From contig JAJEKV010000092.1 in assembly GCA_021234155.1 (NCBI GenBank), positions 4,019,708 to 4,083,707 on the forward strand: 64,000 nt of DNA. The letters run 5' to 3'. This document shows, piece after piece, positions 52,290 through 62,899 of the stretch; within the stretch, counting starts at the first letter, position 1, and each line of letters starts with the position of its first letter. The notes under the pieces were generated by a model, which was not told the DNA's origin, did not search any database, and saw nothing but the letters and a program-made list of their open reading frames with translations. Both the position numbers and the translations under genes were made by a program. This DNA is from Isoetes taiwanensis. Lineage: Eukaryota > Streptophyta > Lycopodiopsida > Isoetales > Isoetaceae.

Positions 52290-52756
52290 CGATTAGCCTT
52301 GCCTATGCCTAGCGGTCGGCAAAAGTATAGCGAGGCAAGTGGAATTCTTTGTCTATCTTGTACGCTTCCTACGGATATTTATCGCAGCCCTCATAACCTC
52401 CTTTGCCTAATGGTCCTCCACGGTAACTCCATACCGCCACCAAAAAATTTGAGAAAATGGTTAGAAAGTAGACATGCGTCTTTCAAAGGGGGAAAGACAA
52501 AGCCGAGTCAAGGTTTGTCAGTTTATCGGTCAATGGGAAAAGTTCTTTGAGCGTGTAATGCGAACCAAGAGATGTGGAAAAGGCGCAAGCCATGGATACC
52601 TATCTAAAGGATCAAGCCCAAGCATGGTGGCAAAGCGAGGAGAATGTGATCCCAAGATCGCGATTGGGAAAGTTTTTAAAAGCGGCATGCGGCAATGGTT
52701 ACGAAAAGAAGCGGGGGAAGAGGAAATCAAGGTAGGCCAGAAAAAGGAAACTAGAG
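52290..52756 (+). pseudogene. gag-like fragment between long-TIR elements
   Basis: Around 52590-52650 a frame reads DTYLKDQAQAWWQSEENV, which fits the LxGxAxxWW helix of a Retrotrans_gag domain; FLKAACGNGYEKK follows where the F...F...Y segment would be. Frames 52284-52550 and 52474-52791 overlap it. Different from the chromovirus gags in this window. A short relic of another LTR retrotransposon. Confidence 0.4.
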
Positions 52757-53944
52757 GCGAAATACTCAACATGCAACTATATTTTCCATGAAGATATTTT
52801 ATAAAGGGATGATATTTTAGCAAAGTTCACAGTCGACTTCATGCAACCCTTATTGCAAAAAGGGCGAATTGGGTTGATTCAAGAATAGCGAGTGCGGTGC
52901 CTTATCCGGAAAGAAAGAAGGGCGAGCGGATATATAAGGAGGCGGCCGATTCGAATCGGATATGAAGCGGTCTCCTTGACTATTCCGGCTCACGCAAATC
53001 AGCATCTGCAAGCTTGCTTCCCAATGTCAGACTCGAGATTAATTCGATGCGTGTTCGGATCGTCGAGCTTACATGTGACAGCGGTTGAAGTCTTGTAGCG
53101 AGCTTTAAGCTGCGGCCTTCTGTAAAACTGAGATTATTTACGTTTACGTGCTGGTTGTTGTTACGTGATTGAACCTATTTAAGTCCATAGCTGTTGTAAA
53201 AGGAAGATCTTGTGCTAAGGGAGAATAAGCCTTTGATATGGTTTAAGAATTCTAAGAGATATTACCCACTTACTGTGAGTTTAACGGATAGAAGACATAA
53301 GTGATAATCCTTAAGACTTATAGCGACTCTTCTCAGAAGCGATTGTACATAGTTTCCACAACGGGATTAGAGCATCGGTTTCCACAGCAGGATCAAAGAA
53401 ATCTAAGGCAATTCCAAAGGGTTTGAGGCGAAAGGAAATGATCAAGGCTTATTCTCCCTTAGCACAAGATCTTCCTTTTACAACGACTATGGACTTAAAT
53501 GGGTTCAATCCACGATAACAGCGTGTGCAAGCTTGAAATAATCTCGGGCTTTCGGGGAAGGCGCGATTAAAAGCTCTGCTTACAAGACTTCAACCGTTGT
53601 CACATGTAAGCTCGATCGCATCCCGAACCACAACGGACCCGAATTGAATCTCTAGGTCGGATTGGGAAGCAAGCTTGCGAATGCTGATTTGCGAGGCCGG
53701 AATAGGTGGCGGAGGCGCTCTCATATCGGTCGTAGTCGGCCGCCCTCCTTATATCTATTCGGCCCTTCTTTCTTTTCCCGGATAAGGCACTTTGCACCTG
53801 CTATTCTTGAATCAACCCAATTCGTCCTTTTTGCAATAAGGGTTGCATGAAGCTGGCCGTAACTTTTGCTAAAATATCATCCCTTTTATAAAATATCTTC
53901 ATGGAAAATATAGTTGCATGTTGAGTATTTCGCCTATTCTTTTG
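52757..53944. repeat. 1.19-kb palindrome (two long-TIR right ends head to head)
   Basis: Left arm 52757 to about 53238 and right arm about 53439 to 53944 are reverse complements with scattered indels, e.g. GGCGAAATACTCAAC at the left edge against GTTGAGTATTTCGCC at the right, and GTGCTAAGGGAGAATAAGCC against GGCTTATTCTCCCTTAGCAC near the centre. A 200-base loop separates them. The right arm continues to the terminus at 54017. Confidence 0.85.
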
Positions 53945-54017
53945 CCTTGTAACCATGGGTTTCCATGTGCCTCATTGCCTTAGTTCTCTGGACCACTCCC
54001 CTAGCATGCTCCATATC
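53945..54017. repeat. terminus of long-TIR element, copy II
   Basis: CCTTGTAACCATGGGTTTCC ... CCCCTAGCATGCTCCATATC, the outer end of the TIR, same as 56240-56320 and inverted at 50704-50780. Confidence 0.75.
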
Positions 54018-54169
54018 GGTTCCATCCCTTCTTAAAGAAGATCGAAAAAGCGATCTTTCGAATACGCTTGAGATGGGTCCATCCCTTCTCAAGATGATTG
54101 CTCGAATCAAGTTGCGTTAAAGGGTTCTCTAGTCCTGCAAACTTAGAAATAGTTATGGATATCCGTGCT

Positions 54170-54290
54170 TCAGCGGTATGATATACCCTTGTACCTCCAG
54201 CGGTACTACTTGATTGTATCTCCCGCGATCGGTATCTCCACGATACCCAATCGGTGTATCTCCGCGATCTTGATGTAAATAGAACCGGGG
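54170..54290 (-). repeat. short tandem repeat (GTATCTCCRCGATAC)
   Basis: Four degenerate copies of a 22-25 base word containing GTATCTCC(A/G)CGAT within 120 bases. Confidence 0.5.
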
Positions 54291-54309
54291 CCTATTGCTA
54301 CAACTATAA

Positions 54310-55229
54310 TTACCATTCTTCAAAATTTACATCTAATGCACCATGCTTATTCCACACAAAAATCTTCAAATCATCAAAAGCGAAAACCATCAAATTGATA
54401 TTCTTCAAGCTACCAATGCAGTTGGAAAGTAGGAATCTCGAACTTCCGGTTACCATAGCTGAATAAGCGACTATCCCAAAGTCGATGGCATCCTCTATCT
54501 CCATAAGGTATCTGCGGTACATTCACAACCTTGCGCATTGTGAACAGCTCCTTCTGGGCGCAATACCAATCGCCATTTCTGTCTTGGTGGTGTGCGGGGA
54601 ATTGGTCTTTACAAACTTATTCGTTTGAAAAAGAGGTAAAGGAGTAGAAGATGGTAGTGCTTGCTTTTTTATGCTTGAGGTGATCTTGAGGTACGTTTTA
54701 TCGAAGGCCATAGCCGTTATTCTAAGTGGCGACATGTCATCACGAGCACTCAAATCCTCGATGGGAGATGTGGTAGCTTGACAACCACCGGATCCATCGA
54801 GGCGACATCTGATATCAAAGATATTGACATGTATTTCATTTTCCCACTTCCATATTACTTTATCGTCCAAGAATTTTTCCATGGCACCCCTTGCGCCTTC
54901 ACGATAAAGGGTTTGTAAGCGTCTCGACTCACCACCAATATCTTCCACCTTAAAGTGAGCAATTTTGCTGCGGCTCAATGCAATTACTTAAATGATCTTG
55001 GATACACTACCCGAGGGGAGACTTATTAATCCCATCAATTACATATGCGGGCGTCTCTTGGAAATTCATAACAAAGCTCATCTTCAAGCTCCAACTCACT
55101 AGGATGTATCATGTGCACATCGGGGCCATCATAGTCACCATTTGAGGAGTCCTCGTCAGCTGGAATTACTTTCCAAGTCCTCGTCTTGCACGATAAGCCC
55201 TGATCTCTTGTAGCTTTTGATCCATCCAT
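54310..55229 (-). pseudogene. internal coding region of long-TIR element, copy III
   Basis: Minus-strand frames in order: 55229-55035 (WKVIPADEDSSNGDYDGPDV, acidic), 54978-54523 (151 codons: FKVEDIGGESRRLQTLYREG, KFLDDKVIWKWENEIHVNIF, FDKTYLKITSSIKKQ) and 54522-54310 (AIDFGIVAYSAMVTGSSRFL, LKNINLMVFAFDDLKIFV). The longest frame is intact with balanced composition and looks like real coding sequence. I recognise no domain. Candidate captured gene fragment or transposase part. Confidence 0.4.
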
Positions 55230-56320
55230 GGGGCTTCATCTTTTCCTTTTATCTCAATTCTCCAATGATATAAAAGTTTTTACAATCATCTCATAGAAGC
55301 TAGATTAGAGTCCACATACGTAATAGGCAATACGCCTTTCTCATAATTCATATTCTTAGCTTCCTTCGGCTCTTTTGCTCCCGGCATAAACAACATTTGG
55401 CTTATAATTTCCAGCGGCTTGGCTTGCCTTCTGGATTGCAGGCTGTCATACTCTTCTTGATATTGTGCTTGATAACATTGAAGCGTTGGGCCATTGATCA
55501 GATGCGAGGATCAGCTCGCTCTCGATACCACTTGATATGGTTTTAGAATTCTAAGAATATTACCCACTTGCACTGCTTGAGTTTAACGGATAGAAGACAT
55601 AAGTGATAATCCTTAAAGACTTATAGCGGCTCTTCTCAAGGCGATTGTACATAGTTTCCACAACCCGGGATTAGAGCATCGGTTTCCACCAACGGATCCA
55701 AGAAATCTAAAGGCAATTCCAAAGGGTTTGAGGCGAAAAGGAAATGATCAAGGCTTATTCTCCCTTAGCACAAAGATCTTCCTTTTTACAACAGCTATGG
55801 ACTTAAATGGGTTCAATCACAGCCAACACGATGCAACGAAATAATCTCGAGGGCTTTACGGGAAGGCGCGATTAAAGCTACGCTTACAAGACTTCAACCG
55901 TTGTCACATGTAAGCTCGATCGCATCCCCGAACCACGACGAGGCCGAATTGAATCTGCGGAGTCGGATTGGGAAGCAAGCTGCAGAATCTTGATTTGCAG
56001 GGCGGAATAAGCTGGCGGAGGCTGCTCTCATATCGATTCTGTGTCGTAGCCCTCTTATATCCATTCGGCCCTTCTTTCTTTTCGGATAAGGCACACCGCA
56101 CCTGCTATTCTTGAATCAACCCAATTCGTCCTTTTTTGCAATAAGGGTTGCATGAAGGCCGTAACTTTTGCTAAAATATCATCCTTTTATAAAATATCTT
56201 CATGGAAAATATAGTTGCATGTTGAGTATTTTAGCCCTATTCTTTTGCCTTGTAACCATGGGTTTCCATGTGCCTCATTGCCTTAGTTCTACGGACCACT
56301 CCCCTAGCATGCTCCATATC

Positions 56321-56568
56321 GGTTAGTACTTGATCGCTTTAAGGAGACTTAAAGGCGTAATTACAACAATTACCTGAGAACAAGACAAAGATGAACAATC
56401 TTTATGTATGAAGAAGGCTTGGTTTCCACAACCAATGGATTTGGGCATCCGGTTCTCCACCATGCCCGGATCGAGGATAAAACTAAGGCAATCTCGAGGC
56501 AGGATCGGATAAAACTAAGGCAATCTCCGGGGAAAAGAATGAAAGGATCGGGGCGGACCTATTATACG
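56321..56568. other. spacer between long-TIR elements and chromovirus copy 3
   Basis: Contains a diverged copy of the element-internal word GGTTTCCACAAC...GGATTT and a duplicated AAAACTAAGGCAATCTC (about 56471 and 56510). No gene. Confidence 0.4.
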
Positions 56569-58342
56569 TGGCGTTCGGCCACGATATCGCTCTCGGGGCG
56601 TATATTGTCTTGCCCGTCAGCGTACCGCCATCCGATTGGCGTGTCGTAGCGTATAACCAAGTGGGTAGCCCCTAGGGGCAACTTGCTAGAGGTGTGCATT
56701 AGTATTAATGTGCACATTTTCCAATGTACACATTAATGTGGGCACACATTTCCATGTGGCCACTTGGCGCCAAGTGGGCCATACCTATAGGAGTAATTAA
56801 TGTGCACATTTTCCAATGTACACATTTATTAATCAATGCACACATTTCCATGTGAGCACATTTGGGTGCCTACATTTCCATGTGGGCACATTTGGCCACC
56901 TAGCCCTTAAAGGCAAGTGGGCCCATTACCAATTATCCCACATGCCAAAGGGGATAGTGGAAACCCTAACCACCCCCTTGTCTATATAGGGTGGGAAACC
57001 CTAACTAACCTAATTTTTCGATTTTAGGGTTTTGAACTTCTGTTTTTGGCTGCCTCAGCGGTAAAAGCGCATCAGAACTCATTTGGGAGAATTGCAACCT
57101 TAGTTTCTCTAGATTGGCGTTTCAGTGGGATGGTCGAGCTTCGGTCAGGGAGGAGTCTCTCAAGGATCAGGTATTTGGCCAAGTTAGATAGTCTAAACCT
57201 GTTTTGGTCATTGAATTAGTAGGTTTAGCCTATTAAGTTGCCCATAGCAGCCCTCTAGAACTCTAGATAGATTCTAACTAAAGAACCTAACTCTATGATA
57301 TAGATTAGATCTTGTTCTTTAGTTCTTCGTGATAATACATGGATGATGTATCTCTGTGAACTCCTTGTATTGGGAAGGGGGTAGAGACCTAAAGCTTTGT
57401 AGTTGATGCTCCTAGAGTAGCCTCTCTAACTGCTTGTAGATGCGGCTGCGTACAATAGCCCTTTGTGTTGTGTTCTTAGGGGTTGAACCAGGTTGATAAG
57501 GGTGGTTGTGTGACCATAGCGGTTGCTCTCGGGATGTAAAGTCTACGGGAGAAACCTGCGGACTAAGCTCTTTTCGAGGGGCTGCGTGCCCAGTATGAGT
57601 TCGACACCGTTTTGGGGATAAGCCGTGCGGCGGCAGTGCCACCGGGGTTTCAGCAGGAGTCTGTAATGCGATGGTTGTCTTTGTACGAGTCCGGGACACA
57701 GGTGGTGGTAGTTCCCTTCAAGTGGGTTAAAGTCGAGTACGGACGGTTGGTGTCCTCTAGTCACTTTGCTATGGCATTGATCATCTGGTGGGGAAACCTC
57801 CCTACACGCCTCATCGAAGTGCAGGGAGATGTAACCCGGCTATAGCCCCTTTGGCTATGATCGTGAGGCCTACGGTCCAACCAGAAGTTCTTCAACCTAT
57901 CACGCAAAAGTGTATGCCTTGGGAGAGGCGGATGGAGTGGACAACCCTATGCCATGTTCTTATGCCAGCCAAATCCATTGCCATATTGCATGCAATGAAC
58001 TCGGGAGACCAAGCCCGTCAGTCATCCCTTTGAGTCGAGCCTTGGGTAGGACTCCCTATGTGATGTCTTTGATCTTTGTCTATGAGATATGTGGAGGGCC
58101 ATCCCATTGATGGTCATATGATGTTGATGTATGTACTACTGACATGTATGTTTACGCTTCCGCGGACTAGGTAGAGGCCGAGGGAGGCGGGGTGCAATGA
58201 CCCTTCCACTCTTCCCACTTGGGACCCGTCCGGGTTGCGATTGTCGTGTGAAGGGCCTGTATTAACATGGAGCTGGTATGGGGATGAACTCCTGTTGGTA
58301 TCACGGTGAGGGGCACCCGTATCTGCGAGTAGGGGCGTCCGG
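56569..58342 (+). repeat. 5' LTR of chromovirus copy 3
   Basis: Starts TGGCGTTCGGCC (one or two bases shorter at the edge than copy 2) and runs to the primer site; about 1.77 kb. Contains the short subrepeats, TATA box at 56982-56989 and the block GGCGGATGGAGTGGACAACC shared with all LTRs here. Confidence 0.85.
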
Positions 58343-58354
58343 TGGTATCGAGCT
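58343..58354 (+). promoter_or_regulatory. primer binding site (tRNA-iMet type), copy 3
   Basis: TGGTATCGAGCT, as in copy 2. Confidence 0.75.
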
Positions 58355-58544
58355 ATGTTCTTGGAGACCAAGAGCAAAGCAGCCATGTTTCGATAGCACT
58401 AACTTGATAGGATCCTCAAACCTCGAAAAATGAGAAAATTTTTTTCTCATTTTTGTAGTTTATCACTAAGCTAGTAGCAGTTAAAAAAGAATAGAAGCGT
58501 AAAAAGACTAAAATTGATGAGCCAACATCAAAAGTAGAATTGGT

Positions 58545-58797
58545 CTCTGCGTCGGCCGGAATGATTTCTACATTTTAGAAATCGGTACAAGAACATAGCG
58601 TCTTGAACATTCGGCACTGACACCAAAAAGTTGTAAATTACAGTAAAATATCTTGATAATTCTAAATTTAAGCTAAAATTAGTAGGTTTAGCATGTTACA
58701 TGTTAATTTATTAGTGGGCCCCACCATGTCTCACACGTCGGCGCCCGAGCGAGGTTTCTAGATTCTAGGAATCGGGCTGAAACATAGCGTCAGACCT
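58545..58797 (+). promoter_or_regulatory. palindromic motif pair 1, copy 3
   Basis: Motif 1a at 58545-58608 (inner palindrome GATTTCTACATTTTAGAAATC intact) and 1b at 58727-58797 (GTCTCACACG left arm intact; right arm reads GCGTCAGACC). Outer arms are more degraded than in copy 2. Confidence 0.7.
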
Positions 58798-58868
58798 TAA
58801 CAATTAAGTGTTTTAGATGCCTTAGACAACCCAAAAGGTAGTTTAAAAAGTTGACCTAAAATTGGCCC

Positions 58869-58877
58869 TATAAATAG
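58869..58877 (+). promoter_or_regulatory. internal TATA box before ORFx, copy 3
   Basis: CCCTATAAATAGAAG, about 70 bases after motif 1b. Confidence 0.6.
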
Positions 58878-59029
58878 AAGCTGGACCCCTCCCATTTTTT
58901 CCCGTTCTTCACGAGAACTTATTTCGTATTGTCAAAGGCGATCTTCTGGCGTAGCTCAATCGTGAGCAGAAAAATGATAGCCGCCACAAAGCGGTGCTAG
59001 GAAGCCTGGCCAGGCGGATCCTCAGCGCC

Positions 59030-60145
59030 CGGCTCCGGCCTTGTTCATAGGATTCTTCGGGAGCGCCTTCTCGGAGTGTCGGCCGGATCTTCGTCGGCGA
59101 GAGTCAGTCGGGCGGGGGCGACCATCTGAGAGATCTTGGAGGACGTCGGCCCGGGCGTCATGGCCGAGATCCTCCTCAATGAAATTGAGCAATGAGGCGA
59201 AGCGGCGGCCAGGAGCAACACCCGAGGCGGGCGCTCCAGCCCACGGGAGGAAGCGAGAGGAGGCGGTGGAACCCACCCATAGGCCAGAACAACCCGGGGA
59301 TGACATCCACAGGGAGGGGAGATGCGGAAGCGGCCGGCCGCCCGGGAACTCACCGGAGGAAGAGCCGACCCTAAGCAGCCCCGTCCCAACCGTCTGAAAT
59401 CAAAGAGGCGCCGCCCGGGAAGCGAAGATCGAAGGATCGGGGAAGACAGGGACCCAAGAAGCGGAGGCCAAAGGCCATCAAAAGCAAACAAAAGGCTGAT
59501 GAAGGTTGGGGAAGCTTGGCCAGGATCCGGTCATCAGCCAGTCCCGTCGGGAGGAGACCCGCCCCACAAACCCGATTGGACCAAACTACGTGCGGCCTTG
59601 AGGCAGGGGAGCTCTTCAAAGCCCGGTTGTAGAGGAGGAGGTGCAAGCGAGCGGCCCAAAAAAGCAGGGGAGGAGGCCCGGGCAGTGGCGAAAGCCCCAC
59701 CATTTCAGGCGTGGGATAGGGTCAAAGACCCCCACGGCAGCCCGGGAAGCCCGTGATGGACCCCTTAAAGGTCTATGAGAAGAGAATGAGGAGCACAACT
59801 TATATATATGGCCGAAGTGGGAGGCCTACAACACCTATTACCAGGGGAACAGGGTGAAACGATCGAAGGCGGGGGCGCACCCGAAAAGCCGGAACACTAA
59901 AGCCCCCTCCACCAGACCCCAAGGCCCCGAGCACCAGGAAGAAGCGGGCAAGAAGAAGCGGGGAGGAAGACAGGGCACTCAAGGAGATCGCCACTTCCGG
60001 AAAGATTCACGGACTCCGATTCCGCAGGCGCCCGTTCCAATCGTCTGGTCGCGAAGTCATCAAGAATACAACGCGGACATGCGGCGTGGCGGAGCGAGAT
60101 ATTCTTTGTGTTTGCAGGAGGCGGCGAAGCCCACTTGGTGAAACA
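59030..60145 (+). pseudogene. accessory ORFx, copy 3 (frameshifted)
   Basis: Frames 59041-59397, 59322-59756 and 59854-60141 together parallel ORFx of copy 2: LNEIEQ-like near 59170, an Arg/Pro-rich middle, YNTYYQ near 59830, PSTRPQGPEHQEEAGKKKRG, and SHQEYNADMRRGG at the end. Very basic. No domain known. Confidence 0.4.
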
Positions 60146-60387
60146 TTTTGAAGATTCAGCGGCTGATTACCGGTGCGAAAGAGGTCACCCTCATGAGGCG
60201 GGGATATGTATCTTACCCGGACACATCAAGGAGAAGCAGACCTTGAACCTTGTAAATATTTGTAAAATTTTGTTAATATAAAGAAATTTTTGTGTAAATA
60301 AAGTGTCCAAACCTGTTTAAATAGGTCAAGATATCGATCCTAGCCTTCGTTTTGATTAAATTGGAGTTTTGAGCAAAATTGAGGCGA

Positions 60388-60656
60388 TGTCTCACCGCGT
60401 CGCGCCGGGGAATGATTTCTACATTTTAGAAATGAGAATTTTTAGCGTGTGAACCATCTTAAAAATGCCCAAAACAGCTCCAAATCGACCAAGTAAAGGG
60501 GTCAATTGCGCTTTAACTTCGATGAGTTTAGTAGAATTACAGCCTTAGATCACCCTAAATTGAGTAATCCTAGCCCAATTAGGACCCATGTCTCTACGTC
60601 GGCGCCGGGCCTGATTTCTACATTTTAGAAATGGGGCTGGAGCATAGCGTATGAAC
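60388..60656 (+). promoter_or_regulatory. palindromic motif pair 2, copy 3
   Basis: Motif 2a at 60388-60455 and 2b at 60588-60656. Both keep GATTTCTACATTTTAGAAAT; outer arms are GTCTCAC...GCGTGTGAACC and GTCTC-TACG...GCGTATGAACC. Confidence 0.7.
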
Positions 60657-60831
60657 CGATACCATGTCATCACCAAATGATCCCCAAATTGCACAATAGG
60701 TTGTTAGCTCTCCTTAGCATGCTCAAACTCTAGAAATAGTCTTCAAACTTGCAATTGCATCCCTTAATAGATTTAGAATTACCTAATCTCGGTAAAATCT
60801 AGGTCATCCAAAATTAGGGTTTTCCCCTTTC

Positions 60832-60839
60832 TATAAATA
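60832..60839 (+). promoter_or_regulatory. internal TATA box before ORFy, copy 3
   Basis: TTTCTATAAATAAGTTCCCC, same context as 32724 in copy 2. Confidence 0.6.
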
Positions 60840-60989
60840 AGTTCCCCATTTCTCAATTGGCACCACACCAAATTTGCTCCCCCCTTTGCTTGGCGATCTT
60901 TCGGCTCGCGCTACGCATCCGTTTGATACTCCCTTCCTCGCTAGATCAATGGCCCGCTTGCTGATTTGGACTGATGGTGCGGCGCCCGG

Positions 60990-62340
60990 TGCCCATCTGC
61001 TTGAGGGCGGATGTCAATGACATCTTCCAAGTCTTTGTGAAAAGAAATTGACATCCAAGCTTCTGAATGCACGCCTTGACATATAGGCCGGTGCTAGCGG
61101 AATTTCAGGCTAGGGTAGGACCCTCCCTTGTCCAAGTCCCCTTGCATAGGATATTTTAGTTCCCCATCCATCCCTTCAGCGGCCTTGGGCGATGTCCCAA
61201 CATCGCCAAAGTACTTGACTAATAAAGCATTGAGGCTACTGATTACATGGTCTGACGATTAGCGCGGGACCAAGTACTTCTCTTACACCAGCGCCCTAGC
61301 CATCTTCTTATCCCCTTGTAGGGAGAGCAGATGGGAGCAACCTTCTATCCCTCAATGGAGGTAGACCCAATAATAGCTGAGCAGGAGGAAGAGCAAATGC
61401 TGCTGCCGGTATCAACAAGAACGGGGAAGCAAGAGAGGATGAAGAAGAGTCGGACGGCCGAAGGTTACCGCGAACTAGGCTTCGGGAAGAAGCGGCGCCA
61501 AGGGAAGCGAGGAGCTGATCAATTCGGCCGAGCGGCCCGAGGGCATCGAGTTGCTCCCCACTTGGGCTAGGCATCACAAGCCTAGCCCCTATCATCATCG
61601 ACGGAGGAGTATCTACTCCTCGTGACATCGAGAACCTTCCCGAATGTAGGGAGAGGGGCTTAGGTTGAATGAACTGCTCCACCAGGCTGTGAGAACAGAC
61701 TGGGCGACTTCATCGTCCAGGGGAGCATCGAACTTCCAGCTTCAAGTGGGGGAGTCCGGCACCCTACCGGGGAGGCGACCTCAGGCATCGGGGCCTATGC
61801 GACATGGGAGCAATTGATGGGCCGGGGGCCAGCAGGAGGAGGAAGTTCCTGCGCCCTCCAAGAAGCGAGATGGGGATCATTGGGAAGACCACGAGTATCC
61901 TAATCTTAGGGTCCTTCAATATCACCCTTGCCAAAGGAGAAGGAATGGCGACCTCAGGAGGCTCGATGGCACAATTGAAGACCTCTGAGGAGCTCAGAGT
62001 AGAGGTCGGCCGAATGCATTTGAGCGACCAATTTGGAGGCCAAACAAGTGGAGAAGACGACACACAATGACGGTCGCTCGGGTACTACTTACTACTTTGA
62101 TGGATGGGAGAATAGCGGTAATTCACTTAAAGTTGAGTCCAGGCCGAAGAAGAGTGTTTATCTTTGATTGCACTCGGGCTTGGCGGGCATGCTCGAATAG
62201 CGGCAAATGTCGACTATCTTTGTCTTAGTCAAAGAGGGCAATGGCACTTGACCTCTTCGACTTCGCCATCCCCCCAAGCGTCGGGGAGATTAGCGGTGAT
62301 TGCGGCCCTTACATCCGGCGCGGGGTAGAAGACTGGTGAG
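60990..62340 (+). pseudogene. accessory ORFy, copy 3 (frameshifted)
   Basis: Collinear with ORFy of copy 2: EADVNDIFQVFV-like near 61005, MGATFYPSMEVDPI at 61331, an EEYLLL-like word near 61605, and the NVDYLCLSQ / FDLFDF region near 62205-62265. Multiple indels. Confidence 0.45.
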
Positions 62341-62423
62341 AGCCATCGGGGAGGCTTCGCCCGGCAAGCATCATCGGGAACTCGGTAGGGGTCAGTTTCT
62401 TGGACAAGGAGTCTTCACCCAGA

Positions 62424-62551
62424 CACTACTACAAAATACCCACAAAAAGTGACAATCCTCCCTTCTTTTAACGTCACTTTTTCTTGAAGCACAAGCGTCA
62501 ACCGTTCTTCTGCGGTAAAAAAGTGGGAGGATATCTTTTGTCACTTTGATT
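62424..62551. mobile_element. CACTA-like terminal fragment or MITE
   Basis: Sequence absent from copy 2 at this point. Begins CACTACTACAAAATACCCAC, the terminal motif of plant CACTA (En/Spm) elements. An internal inverted repeat (AAAAAGTGACAATCCTCCC against GGGAGGATATCTTTTGTCAC) brings the sequence back, but the opposite terminus is missing. Confidence 0.6.
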
Positions 62552-62584
62552 TCAAGACTAGTTAGACTCTTGATCAGGAGACCT

Positions 62585-62745
62585 TTTGTACCTAAAATAT
62601 TATATGATATATAAATACAATTCTGTTGCACTTTAAATGTTTTTATGGATGTATGTTGCCCCACAATTATACCAACAAAGCGTAAACAATGCAAGACAAC
62701 AAATGGAACTAACCATATAGCCATTAATCACTTGTGGATGCAGCT
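62585..62745 (+). promoter_or_regulatory. AT-rich spacer with TATATAAATA before gag, copy 3
   Basis: TATATAAATA at 62608-62617; rest nearly identical to 34390-34560. Confidence 0.5.
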
Positions 62746-62899
62746 AGAGGGGGCTTGAGGGAGCGACAAGCTGCGAGACCTTATAGAAGAAAGCAGACCC
62801 GCCTAGACCACCCGACAAAGGAACCTATTTGAAGATAGGGAACCCATGACCCGAGGCGGGGAGATAGCGGATGAGGGCCGGATGCGGAGCAGATAAAGC

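Larger units (their letters stand above)
54018..56320 (-). mobile_element. long-TIR DNA element, copy III (longer internal region)
   Basis: The right 1.25 kb (55070-56320) matches copy I 51057-52280. The part 54018-55070 has no counterpart in copy I and shows what copy I lost: in copy I CAAGCTCCAACTCAC is joined directly to the left TIR. The right terminus CTCCATATC ends at 56320. A left TIR adjoining 54018 is not visible unless it is shared with copy II. Confidence 0.55.

Noticed and set aside
52474-52791. 105-aa frame as a host gene
   Set aside because: Overlaps a gag-like fragment in another phase and runs into the TIR sequence; better explained as TE debris.
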